Translations under genes and position numbers: made by a program
Assembly: GCA_963714145.1 (NCBI GenBank)
Contig: OY970235.1
Coordinates: 8,432,001 to 8,496,000, forward strand
Length of the DNA stretch: 64,000 nt
DNA from: JBBWZH01 sp035544115
GTDB taxonomy: Bacteria; Actinomycetota; Actinomycetes; Mycobacteriales; CADCTP01
Reading direction: 5' to 3'
Part shown: positions 39,565 to 47,804 of the stretch, in pieces
How the letters are laid out: each line of letters starts with the position of its first letter
Position numbering within the stretch: position 1 is the stretch's first letter
The notes under the pieces: model-generated
What the model saw: the letters and a program-made list of their open reading frames with translations, nothing else
Told to the model about the DNA's origin: nothing
Databases searched by the model: none

Positions 39565-40616
39565 TGGATCTGTCCACTCGGTACATGGGGCTGCAGTTGC
39601 GCAACCCACTGGTCGCCTCGGCCTCGCCGCTGTCGCGGACCGTGGATGGGGTGCGCCGGCTGGCGGACGCGGGGGTCGGGGCGGTCGTCCTGTTCTCGCT
39701 GTTCGAGGAGCAGGTGCGGCGGGAGGAAGCGGAGACCGCGCGGGTGGCCGCGGCCGGCGCCGAGAGCTTCGCCGAGGCGCTGTCCTACTTCCCGGCGGCA
39801 CCGGCCGCGGTCGACGGACCGGTCGGCCCGACCGGCTACCTGAGCCTGCTGGAACGCGCCGCGATCGCGGTCGAGGTGCCGGTCATCGGCAGCATCAACG
39901 GGGTCACCCCGGGCGGCTGGGTCGACTACGCCCGGGCCATGCAGGACGCCGGCGCGGCCGCGATCGAGCTGAACATCTACGACGTGCCCGGCGACCCGCG
40001 GGTGCCCGGCCGCGACATCGAGCAGCGGTACCTCGACGTGCTCGGCATGGTCAAGGCGGTGGTCACGATCCCGGTCGCGGTCAAGCTGAGCCCGTTCTTC
40101 AGCTCAACCGGTGAGATCGCCACCCGGCTGGACGCGGCCGGCGCGGACGGCCTGGTGCTGTTCAACCGGTTCCTGCAGCCGGACATCGACCCGGAGCTGC
40201 TCGCCGTACTACCCACCCTGGACCTGTCCAGCCGGGGCGAGGCGCGGCTGCCGCGCACCTGGATCGCGATCCTGCGCAGCCAGGTGCGGGCCTCGCTGGC
40301 CGCGACCACCGGGGTCGACACGTCCGGCGACGTGGTCGCCTACCTGCTCGCCGGCGCCGACGTGGTGATGACCACCTCGGCCCTGCTCCGGCACGGCCTC
40401 GGCCACATCGGCACGCTGCTGGACGGCCTGGCCGACTGGATGATCCGCAAGGAATTCGGCACGATCGACGAGATGCGCGGCCTCCTCGGCGCGCCCGCGA
40501 CACCCGCCGCGGGCCCGGTCGAGGGCCGCCGGGCCAACGGCCGGGTCGGCTACCTCGACGTACTGGAGACCGCCCGGCACACCTACAGCCTGCGGCAGGG
40601 CTACGGCACCTGGTAG
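39564..40616 (+). CDS. Dihydroorotate dehydrogenase-like protein
   Basis: The 350-residue FMN-binding TIM-barrel protein belongs to the dihydroorotate dehydrogenase-like group often found beside nifJ. It has LSTRYMGLQLRNPLVASASP at the start, IELNIYDVPGDP, AVKLSPFFSS with the FMN-contacting Lys, and DGLVLFNRF. It may feed electrons from an organic substrate into the ferredoxin pool rather than serve pyrimidine synthesis; this is inference from the neighbours. ATG 39564 overlaps the nifJ stop by one base with GGAGG 6 nt before it; GTG 39561 is an alternative start. It converges on hypE across a hairpin. Confidence 0.88.
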
Positions 40617-40621
40617 TGAAC

Positions 40622-40653
40622 GGGCTGCGCCCCGCATCCGCCGGGCGCGGCCC
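40622..40653. terminator. Hairpin between converging operons
   Basis: GGGCTGCGCCC (40622-40632) can pair with GGGCGCGGCCC (40643-40653) with one bulge, between the nifJ operon and hypE. Confidence 0.55.
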
Positions 40654-40683
40654 GCCCGCCTGCTGGGCCCAGCGGATATGGGT

Positions 40684-41745
40684 TCAGCAGATGCGGGGGA
40701 GCTGCTCGCCGATGAGCATGTCCACGATGCGGCGGGCACCGAGCGCGGTGCGCATGACCACCCGGCCTGGGTGCTCGGCGACGACGTGACCCACCCGCAC
40801 GGCGGCGGAACCCTCGGGCAGCGCCCGCATCGCCGCCAGCACCGCACCGGCGGCGGCTGGAGTGACGAACGCGACGAGGCACCCCTCGTTGGCGACGTGC
40901 AGTGCGTCGAGGCCGAGGATGTCGCAGGCGGCGGCGACCGTCGGCGGGACCGGAAGCGCGGTCTCCGCCAGTTCCACGCCGACCCCGGAGGCCGCGGCGA
41001 GCTCGGTCAGCGCGGAGGCCACGCCGCCGCGGGTCGGGTCGCGCAGCACGTGTACGTCGGCCCCGCCGGCGGCGATCATGGCGCGGACCAGCCGGTGCAG
41101 CGGCTGGCTGTCCGAGGCGATATCGGAGTCGAAGCCGAGCCCCTCCCGGACGCTCATGATGGTCGTGCCGTGCAGGCCGATCGGGCCGGACAGCAGCACG
41201 ATGTCGCCCGGCCGGCCACGTTCGGCACCGACCGCCGCGCCCGGCAGCCGGCGGCCGAGGCCGGTGGTGGTGATGAAGATGCCGTCGGCCGCGCCGCGGC
41301 CGACCACCTTGGTGTCGCCGGTGACGACCGGAACGCCCGCCGCGGCGGCAGCCCGGCCGACGGACCCGGTCACCCGGCGGAGGTCGGCGAGCTCGTAGCC
41401 TTCCTCGACAACCAGCGCGAGGCTCAGCCCGAGCGGTTCGGCGCCGCGCATCGCCACGTCGTTGATGGTGCCGTGCACGGCCAGGCTGCCGATATCGCCG
41501 CCCGGGAAGAACGCCGGGCTGACCACGAACGAGTCGGTGGACAGCACCAGCTCCAGCCCGCCGACCTCGACCAGCGCCGCGTCCTGCAGGGCCCCGGCCG
41601 GAGCCGCCGGGCCCAGCGCCGGGATGATCACATCCCGCAGCAGGTCGGCGGACAGCTGCCCGCCGGAACCGTGACCGAGCAGGACCCGCTCGGCCTCGGC
41701 CAGCGGCGCCGGGCAGGTGGCCGCGACCGGATCGAGGGTGGTCAC
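40684..41745 (-). CDS. hypE: Hydrogenase maturation factor HypE
   Basis: A 353-residue enzyme that dehydrates the thiocarbamate on its C-terminal cysteine to a cyanide group for the NiFe centre. The C-terminus is PRIC with the essential last Cys. The N-terminal LLGHGSGGQLSADLLRDVI and the ATP-binding domain with VVSPAFFPGGDIGSLAV, VVTGDTKVV and LRDPTRGGVASAL are standard. The GTG start at 41745 overlaps the hypD stop (GTGA). It receives the carbamoyl group from HypF and hands cyanide to the HypC-HypD complex. Last gene of the hypFCDE operon, intact. Confidence 0.93.
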   Translation of the reverse strand: MTTLDPVAATCPAPLAEAERVLLGHGSGGQLSADLLRDVIIPALGPAAPAGALQDAALVEVGGLELVLSTDSFVVSPAFFPGGDIGSLAVHGTINDVAMRGAEPLGLSLALVVEEGYELADLRRVTGSVGRAAAAAGVPVVTGDTKVVGRGAADGIFITTTGLGRRLPGAAVGAERGRPGDIVLLSGPIGLHGTTIMSVREGLGFDSDIASDSQPLHRLVRAMIAAGGADVHVLRDPTRGGVASALTELAAASGVGVELAETALPVPPTVAAACDILGLDALHVANEGCLVAFVTPAAAGAVLAAMRALPEGSAAVRVGHVVAEHPGRVVMRTALGARRIVDMLIGEQLPRIC

Positions 41746-42860
41746 CGGATTCCTTCCACAGTGGACAGTTCGGTACGGCCACGGCCGGCGTTGAAGAAGG
41801 CGGCGCAGGTGCCCTCGGTGGACACCATCGGGGCGCCCAGCGGCCGGCGGGGTGTGCAACTGCTGCCGTAGGCGGCACAGTCGGTCGGGATCCGGGTGCC
41901 CTGCAGGATCTGCCCGGCGATGCAGTCCGGGTGTTCGGCCGCGGTCAGCGCGGCGACCCCGAACCGGGTCTCGGCGTCGTAGCCGGCGAGCTCCGGGGCG
42001 AGCCGCAGCCCGCTGGTGGGGATGGTGCCGATGCCGCGCCAGGTGCGGTCGGTGACCCGGAAGGCCCGCCGGATCGCGTCCTGGGCGTGCGTGTTGCCGG
42101 TGCGGTTGACCGCGCGGACGTACTGGTTCTCCACCTCGGCCCGGCCGGTCTCGAGCTGGCGCACAGCCATCAGGATGCCCTCCAGCAGGTCCAGCGGCTC
42201 GAACCCGGTGACCACGATCGGCACCCGGTAGGACGCGGCGATCGGCTCGTACTCGGTCCAGCCCATCACGGCGCAGACGTGGCCGGCGGCCAGAAACGCC
42301 TGCACCTGGTTGGCCGGCGCGTCGAGCACCGCGGTCATCGCCGGCGGCACCAGGACATGGCTGACCAGCATGCTGAAGTTGGCCAACCCCAGCGCGTGCG
42401 CCTGCAGGACGGCCGTCGCGTTCGCCGGCGCGGTCGTCTCGAAGCCCACCCCGAAGAACACCACCTGCCGGTCCGGCAGTTCGGCGGCCAGCTTGACGGC
42501 CTCCATCGGCGAATAGACCACCCGCACGTCGGCGCCGCGGGCCTTGAGAGCGAGCAGGTCGGTGGCCGAGCCGGGCACCCGCAGCATGTCGCCGTAGCTG
42601 GTGAACGTCACCTCCGGCCGCGCAGCGATGGCCAGCGCCTTGTCCACCAGCTCCAGCGGGGTGACACAGACCGGGCAGCCCGGTCCGTGGATCATCCGCA
42701 GCCCGGCGGGCAGCAGCTCGTCGATGCCCTGCCGGACGATCGTGTGGGTCTGCCCGCCGCAGACCTCCATGATCGTCCACGGCCTGGTGGCGGTCGCGTG
42801 GATCTCGGTCAGCAGCAGCCGGGCAACCGCCGGGTCGCGGTACTCGTCGAGGTACTTCAC
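41742..42860 (-). CDS. hypD: Hydrogenase maturation factor HypD
   Basis: This 372-residue iron-sulfur scaffold assembles Fe(CN)2CO with HypC. It has the conserved blocks IMEVCGGQTHTIVRQGID near 31-48, HGPGCPVCVTP near 67-77 (redox-active cysteines), GFETTAPANA, and the C-terminal cluster ligands CIAGQILQG, CAAYGSSC and CAAFFNAGRG. The GTG start at 42860 overlaps the hypC stop by 4 nt. Intact and of normal length. The order F-C-D-E with overlapping codons shows a single transcript. Confidence 0.93.
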   Translation of the reverse strand: MKYLDEYRDPAVARLLLTEIHATATRPWTIMEVCGGQTHTIVRQGIDELLPAGLRMIHGPGCPVCVTPLELVDKALAIAARPEVTFTSYGDMLRVPGSATDLLALKARGADVRVVYSPMEAVKLAAELPDRQVVFFGVGFETTAPANATAVLQAHALGLANFSMLVSHVLVPPAMTAVLDAPANQVQAFLAAGHVCAVMGWTEYEPIAASYRVPIVVTGFEPLDLLEGILMAVRQLETGRAEVENQYVRAVNRTGNTHAQDAIRRAFRVTDRTWRGIGTIPTSGLRLAPELAGYDAETRFGVAALTAAEHPDCIAGQILQGTRIPTDCAAYGSSCTPRRPLGAPMVSTEGTCAAFFNAGRGRTELSTVEGIR

Positions 42861-43195
42861 CGGACACCGCTCCCGCCCAGCGCCGCGCCCGGCTCGGACA
42901 CCCGCTCGGGCACCGGGTCGGATCGCAGTTCGGCTTCGGGCACCCGGTCGGGCTGCAGTTCGGCGGCCAGGACGTCACCGAGCGCCCGCAGAACCGCGAA
43001 GGTGCGGGCCGCCTCGGCCTCGTCCACCTGGCTGATCGCGAATCCCACGTGGACGATCACGTACTCGCCGACCCGGATCTGCGGCACGTAGGCCAGGCAG
43101 ACCTGCTTGCGCACCCCGCCGAAGTCGATGGTGCCTATCGGCAGACCACCGGACTCGTCGAGGTCGAGCACCCGCCCGGGAATTCCGAGGCACAT
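42857..43195 (-). CDS. hypC: Hydrogenase maturation chaperone HypC, with long C-terminal tail
   Basis: The 112-residue protein starts MCLGIPGRVLDLDESGG; Cys2 of MCLGIPG is the iron-binding residue. VCLAYVPQIRVGEYVIVHVGFAIS completes the OB-like fold. HypC carries Fe(CN)2CO from HypD to the large subunit. Most HypC proteins are 75-95 residues; here about 25 extra residues rich in Pro, Glu and Ser (ELQPDRVPEAELRSDPVPER) follow. The AGGAGGG site upstream of ATG 43195 is the strongest in the hyp operon. It lies 13 bp after hypF. Confidence 0.92.
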   Translation of the reverse strand: MCLGIPGRVLDLDESGGLPIGTIDFGGVRKQVCLAYVPQIRVGEYVIVHVGFAISQVDEAEAARTFAVLRALGDVLAAELQPDRVPEAELRSDPVPERVSEPGAALGGSGVR

Positions 43196-43208
43196 CGTGG
43201 TAACCCTC

Positions 43209-45686
43209 CTAGCGCCGGTCCAACCGGGCGGCGGCGACCGCCGCCTGGCCGTAGCTGATCCCGCCGTCGTTCGCCGGCACCTGCTCGTTGCCGTACACCT
43301 CGAAGCCGGCGGCCCGCAGCCCACCGCTGACCAGATCGGTCAGCAGCACGTTGCCGAACACGCCGCCGGACAGGCAGACCACCCGCAGCCCGGTCGCCCG
43401 CCGGCCAGCCTCGCACAGCGCGACGGTGACCGCCGCCAGGGTGCGGTGAAACGCCGCGGCCAGCCACCCGGGCGGCGTGCCGCCGGCCGCCCCGGCCAGC
43501 AGGGCTCCCAGCGTCGGGACCGGGTCATAGACCACCAGGCCGTCCACTGTGGTCAGCCGCCAGGGCAGCTCGGACAACCCGGCGGGCGCGGCCGGCCCGG
43601 CGGGTTCGGCGTCGAGCACCGACCAGGCGGTGGCCTCGAGCGCGATCGCAGCCTCGCCCTCGTAGCTGACCTGGTCGCGCAGTCCCAGGATGCTGGCCGC
43701 CGCGTCGAACAGCCGGCCGGCGCTGGACGCCCGCGGGCAGCGCACCCCACGCTCGATCATCCGCCGCACCGTCGCGACCTCGCGCGGGTCCAGCCGCCCG
43801 GCGAACGCCGCGACCAGCTCCGGATCGGGGCCGGGCCCACCGGCAGCCTCGGCGCCGTAGAGATAGCCGAGCGCCATCCGGGCCGGGTGCCGGATCGCCG
43901 CTTCACCGCCGGGCAGCGGCGCCCGCCCGAACCGGCCGAGCCGGCGGTAGGTCAGCAGGTCGGCGGCGAGCACCTCACCACCCCACAGGGTCCCATCGTC
44001 GCCGAGACCGAGCCCGTCGTAGGCGACCCCGAGGAACGCCCGGGTGAGCCCGTGCTCGGCCGCGCAGGAGGCGACATGGGCGTGGTGATGCTGCACGCCG
44101 ATGCGGCACTCGGCCGGCCACCGGCCGGCGAACTGGGTGGACAGGTAGCTGGGATGCAGATCGTGCGCCACGACGGCGGGTTCGACCCGGTAGAGCCGGG
44201 TCAGCTGCGCCAGGCTGCCGGTGAACGCGTCGAAGGCGTCCACATCGGACAGATCGCCGGTGTGCGGGCCGACGAGCACCCGGTCGCCGACCGCGACCGC
44301 GTACGTGTGCTTGAGCTGCGCGCCGACAGCCAGCACCGGCTCCGCCGCGGGCACCGGCAGCGGCAGCGACGCCGGCGCATACCCCCGGGCGCGCCGGATC
44401 AGCCGCTCCCGCCCGCCCACCACCCGGCTGACCGAGTCGTCGTACCGGGACCGGATCGGCCGGTCATGCCGCAGGAACCCGTCCGCCACCCCGGCCAGCC
44501 GGCGCAGCACTTCGGCGTCGTCGATCGCGATCGGCTCGTCCGCGTGGTTGCCGCTGGTGACGACCAGCGGGCGGGCCGCGTCGGCGAGCAGCAGGTGGTG
44601 CAGCGGCGTGGTCGGCAGCAGGATGCCGATCTCGCCGGTGCCCGGATGGACGCCGGCGGCCGGCAACGTCGGTTCCGGGCTCCAGCCCGGCTCCCGGTCT
44701 GGGCTCCCGTGCGGGCCCCGGCCCGGGTCGCCGCCGGTCCGGGCCCGGGCGAGCAGCACCGGCCGCGCCGGGCCGGTCAGCACCTCGGCCTGCACGTCGT
44801 CGATCACCGCCAGCGCCCGGGCGGCGGCCAGGTCGGCGACCATCACCGCGAACGGCTTGACCGGCCGGTGCTTACGCTCCCGGAGCGCCGCCACGGCGGC
44901 GGGCGCGGCGGCGTCGCAGACCAACTGGTAGCCGCCCAGCCCCTTGACCGCGACGATCCCGCCAGCCAGCACTACCGCGACCGCCGCCGACAGTGCGGCC
45001 GCGCCGGACAGCCGCTCGCCGGCCCCGCCGCCAACCGCCGAACCGTCCAACCAGGACAGTCGCGGCCCGCAGTCGGCGCAGGCGACCGGCTCGGCGTGGA
45101 AACGGCGGTCGGCCGGGTCGGCGTACTCCGCCGCACAGGCCGGGCACAGCGGGAAGCCCCGCATCGTGGTCCGGGCCCGGTCGTACGGGAGGTCGTCCAC
45201 GATCGTCGCCCGCGGCCCGCAGTCCGTGCAGTTCACGAACGGATACCGGTAGCGCCGGTTCGCCGGGTCGAACAGCTCCTGCCGGCAGGCGGCGCAGGTC
45301 GCCAGGTCCGGCGGCAGGTCCCCGGCCAGGTCGACCGCCGGACCGGCGGCGCTCGTGTCGGCACTGTCCACCACCGCGAAGCCCGCGCCCGGCACCGGCC
45401 CCGCACCGTCGACATAGGACACGACGAGAGCGGTGACCCGCGCCTGCGGCGGCGCCTCCGCGGGCAGCCGCCGGGTCAGCTCGGAAACCGCGGCGCTCGG
45501 GCCGGCCGCCTCGACCAGCACGCAGCCGCCGGCGTTGCGGACCGAGCCGTCCAGCCCGAGTCCGCTGGCCAACCGGTAGACGAACGGCCGGAAACCCACC
45601 CCCTGGACGGTGCCGCGCACCTCCAACCGGCACGTGACCCGCGCCCCGTCCTCCGGCCGCACCGCGGCGGCCGGCCCGGCTGGCAT
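43209..45686 (-). CDS. hypF: Carbamoyltransferase HypF
   Basis: This 825-residue enzyme makes carbamoyl adenylate and moves it to HypE for cyanide synthesis. Domains in order: acylphosphatase (GTVQGVGFRPFVYRLA near 20-35), two zinc fingers (CAACRQELFDP with CTDCGPR, and CPACAAEYADP with CADCGPRL), a YrdC-like domain (GGIVAVKGLGGYQLVCDA), and a Kae1-like transferase domain (QHHHAHVASCAAEHG and SGGVFGNVLL). ATG 45686 was chosen because it places the acylphosphatase motif at the expected distance; the frame runs further upstream without similarity. It is first in the hypFCDE operon. hypA and hypB are not adjacent. Confidence 0.92.
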   Translation of the reverse strand: MPAGPAAAVRPEDGARVTCRLEVRGTVQGVGFRPFVYRLASGLGLDGSVRNAGGCVLVEAAGPSAAVSELTRRLPAEAPPQARVTALVVSYVDGAGPVPGAGFAVVDSADTSAAGPAVDLAGDLPPDLATCAACRQELFDPANRRYRYPFVNCTDCGPRATIVDDLPYDRARTTMRGFPLCPACAAEYADPADRRFHAEPVACADCGPRLSWLDGSAVGGGAGERLSGAAALSAAVAVVLAGGIVAVKGLGGYQLVCDAAAPAAVAALRERKHRPVKPFAVMVADLAAARALAVIDDVQAEVLTGPARPVLLARARTGGDPGRGPHGSPDREPGWSPEPTLPAAGVHPGTGEIGILLPTTPLHHLLLADAARPLVVTSGNHADEPIAIDDAEVLRRLAGVADGFLRHDRPIRSRYDDSVSRVVGGRERLIRRARGYAPASLPLPVPAAEPVLAVGAQLKHTYAVAVGDRVLVGPHTGDLSDVDAFDAFTGSLAQLTRLYRVEPAVVAHDLHPSYLSTQFAGRWPAECRIGVQHHHAHVASCAAEHGLTRAFLGVAYDGLGLGDDGTLWGGEVLAADLLTYRRLGRFGRAPLPGGEAAIRHPARMALGYLYGAEAAGGPGPDPELVAAFAGRLDPREVATVRRMIERGVRCPRASSAGRLFDAAASILGLRDQVSYEGEAAIALEATAWSVLDAEPAGPAAPAGLSELPWRLTTVDGLVVYDPVPTLGALLAGAAGGTPPGWLAAAFHRTLAAVTVALCEAGRRATGLRVVCLSGGVFGNVLLTDLVSGGLRAAGFEVYGNEQVPANDGGISYGQAAVAAARLDRR

Positions 45687-45718
45687 TCCGTCCGTCGACC
45701 TCGCCGCCGCGCCTGGCC

Positions 45719-45951
45719 TCACGCGCCTGGCCTCGCTGGCCCGGCAGCCCACGGCGCGGTGGACGTCCCCGCCGGTTCGTAGCCACCGAGACCCAGCCGG
45801 AAGGGCAGGTATTCGTCGGTCATGAGGCCGGCGTACGCCGCGACCCGGAGGACCGCCGGGTAGTCCGGCACCCCAGCGGGAGTGAACGGTGGGTACCGGT
45901 CCGTCGCTAGGGCACCGCGATACCGCACCCACCAGGTCCAGCGCCGCATGC
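45719..45951 (-). pseudogene. DUF4389-family remnant with internal deletion
   Basis: The minus strand reads WWVRYRGALATDRYPPFTPAG, then VPDYPAVLRV joined directly to AAYAGLMTDEYLPFRLGLGGYEP. In DUF4389 proteins these two similar TDRYPPF blocks are separated by a membrane domain of over 100 residues. Here the middle is missing, so the piece is an in-frame deletion product, probably not functional. It lies just upstream of hypF in the same direction. Confidence 0.55.
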
Positions 45952-46393
45952 CCACCACCGCTTCCTCGCCGCGGGGACGACTATCGGGCGCAGTCACCAT
46001 CTCGCTGCACCGCTGTATTCGGTTTCGACAGCCCGCCCGCCTGCCTGCTTCCCGCGGGCAGGCGGGCCAGGCTGCCATCCCCTTGCGTCGACCGCGCCCG
46101 TCAGCGATCCGCGGTCGAGTTGACGCTATGACCCGGCCGGCGCAGCCGGTAGTGGACGAAAGTCACCGCCGGCGTGCCGGACATCGGCTAGCTGCTCGGC
46201 GAATGCCGCCGCCCGCTCACCGCTGCCGGAGGCGGCGCATGGCGGGGCACGAACCCGGTCAGTCCCACCCGCCCGATGCCGGTCTTCAGACAGGACGCCC
46301 GATCCAGCTTGGTACGCTCCCGCCATCGACGGGTAGTTCGGCCCTTGCGGGGCCGGTTGCGGCGGCAGACGCTGAAGGTGCCTGGAGGTCGCC
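45952..46393. other. Intergenic region before the stress protein gene
   Basis: Apart from the hairpin at 46035-46067, I see no gene. A minus-strand frame ending at 46126 (AEQLADVRHAGGDFRPLP) is unassigned. A GGCCC-TTGC-GGGGCC inverted sequence lies near 46340, about 50 bp before the usp start. Confidence 0.4.
46035..46067. terminator. Hairpin upstream of the stress protein gene
   Basis: GCCCGCCTGCC (46035-46045) and GGCAGGCGGGC (46057-46067) form a perfect 11-bp stem. Confidence 0.6.
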
Positions 46394-47290
46394 GTGTCCA
46401 CGCCTGAATCCTTCTCGCTTGCCGAACCGGTCGTCGCCGGTGTCGACGGGTCTGCGTCCGGCCTTGCCGCGGTTGACCTGGCCGCTCGGGAGGCCATTCT
46501 GCGTCGGTGTCCACTTTGCCTAGTCCACGCGTTCATCTGGCCCTACCTGCACGTCCCGCTCGATCCATCGCCGTCCGGACCACCCGAGGGCGGTCTGCGC
46601 CACCAGGCCGAACGCATCCTCGCCGAGGCCCACACAAGGGCCCACGCCACGGCGCCGGACCTCGTCGTCCGCAGCGAGCTTGTCACCGGCGACGCCGCTG
46701 CGGTCATGATCGGCGCCTCCCGCACCGCCGATCTGGTCGTCGTCGGTGACCGCGGTCTCGGCGGGTTCACCGGTCTGCTGCTCGGCTCGGTCGCGGTCCA
46801 GCTCGCGGCACACGCCATCTGCCCGGTCATCGTCGTCCGCGGCACCGCTGACCCGGCCGCACCGGTGCTGCTCGGCGTGGACGGTTCACCCGCCAACGAC
46901 CGCGCGATCGGGTTCGCGTTCGAAGAGGCCTCGCGACGAGGCGTACCGCTGATCGCGCTGCACGCCTGGACCCACTCGGCCGCCACCGGCCCCGGCACCA
47001 GGGCCCAGCCGGGCCGCGACGACGCCGAGGTCGAAGCAGCCCGCGTGCTCGCCGAAGCCCTCACCGGCTGGCACGACGAGTATCCCGACGTCGTCGCTCA
47101 CCGGGACCTGGTCCATGCCGGCGCCCGCAACGCGCTCCTCGAGGCGACCCACCGCGCCCAGCTCGTCGTGGTCGGCACCCGTGGCCGCGGCGGCTTCACC
47201 GGCCTGCTGCTCGGCTCGGTCAGCCAGGCGGTCCTGCACCACGCCGCCTGCCCAGTCGCTGTCGTCCCAGGCTCTCGAACAGCCGCATAG
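46394..47290 (+). CDS. Tandem universal stress protein (two UspA domains)
   Basis: The 298-residue protein has two UspA domains: residues about 12-148 (VVAGVDGSASGLAAVDLAAR to VVGDRGLGGFTGLLLGSVAV) and about 157-293 (VLLGVDGSPANDRAIGFAFE to VVGTRGRGGFTGLLLGSVSQ). Each has the ATP-binding G-x2-G-x9-G-S pattern. Such double Usp proteins are typical of actinobacterial hypoxia/dormancy regulons. The GTG start at 46394 has GGAGG 5 nt upstream. It is the only intact Usp of three traces in the window. Cytosolic; it probably helps survival without oxygen or nutrients. Confidence 0.92.
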   Translation: MSTPESFSLAEPVVAGVDGSASGLAAVDLAAREAILRRCPLCLVHAFIWPYLHVPLDPSPSGPPEGGLRHQAERILAEAHTRAHATAPDLVVRSELVTGDAAAVMIGASRTADLVVVGDRGLGGFTGLLLGSVAVQLAAHAICPVIVVRGTADPAAPVLLGVDGSPANDRAIGFAFEEASRRGVPLIALHAWTHSAATGPGTRAQPGRDDAEVEAARVLAEALTGWHDEYPDVVAHRDLVHAGARNALLEATHRAQLVVVGTRGRGGFTGLLLGSVSQAVLHHAACPVAVVPGSRTAA

Positions 47291-47588
47291 CCCGCACCCG
47301 GACGGGACTCCGGGGCACACCCCAGTAGGCGGCCGTGCACCGACCTCGCCTTCGTATCCACCTGTGCAGGCGGGGCCGTCGGCGCGAGATTCCCCGGCGG
47401 GCCGGCTGGGTGGCTGCGGGAACGGGGCGGGGGCTCGTCCGGGCCGGTGTCCGGGTCACCGGCCCCGTGCCGTCGGGCCCGGGCGTCCGGACCAACGACT
47501 CTGCGGCTGCGTGTCGCTGTGCCCTGGGCGCGGCCTGGTGTGCTGGCGAGGATGGCGGACACGGGGTGTGTGGGAAGGGAGGCGGGCC
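47291..47588. other. Intergenic stretch without a gene
   Basis: Only overlapping short open frames without recognisable families are seen. Confidence 0.5.
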
Positions 47589-47716
47589 ATGTCCGCAGAA
47601 GGCCCCACGATCGTGGTGGGTGTGGACGAGTCGGCTTTGCCGGCCTGCTGCTGGGCTCGGTCAGCCAACATGTGCCGCGGCACGCCGACTGCCCGGTCGC
47701 GGTGATCCGGCACTGA
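47589..47716 (+). pseudogene. Universal stress protein gene with large internal deletion
   Basis: It begins MSAEGPTIVVGVDES, the start of a UspA domain, and then, out of frame, ends GFAGLLLGSVSQHVPRHADCPVAVIRH-stop, the ATP-binding end of a UspA domain. About 100 residues between them are missing and the join is frameshifted. A deletion remnant. Confidence 0.65.
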
Positions 47717-47804
47717 CCGGAGCCACCGGCCGGCGGCACGGTCATCGCGGCGACCGGCACCGGGCCGGGTTGGCGCGGTCTGTCGACAGTGGAGGGATAC
47801 GCGC

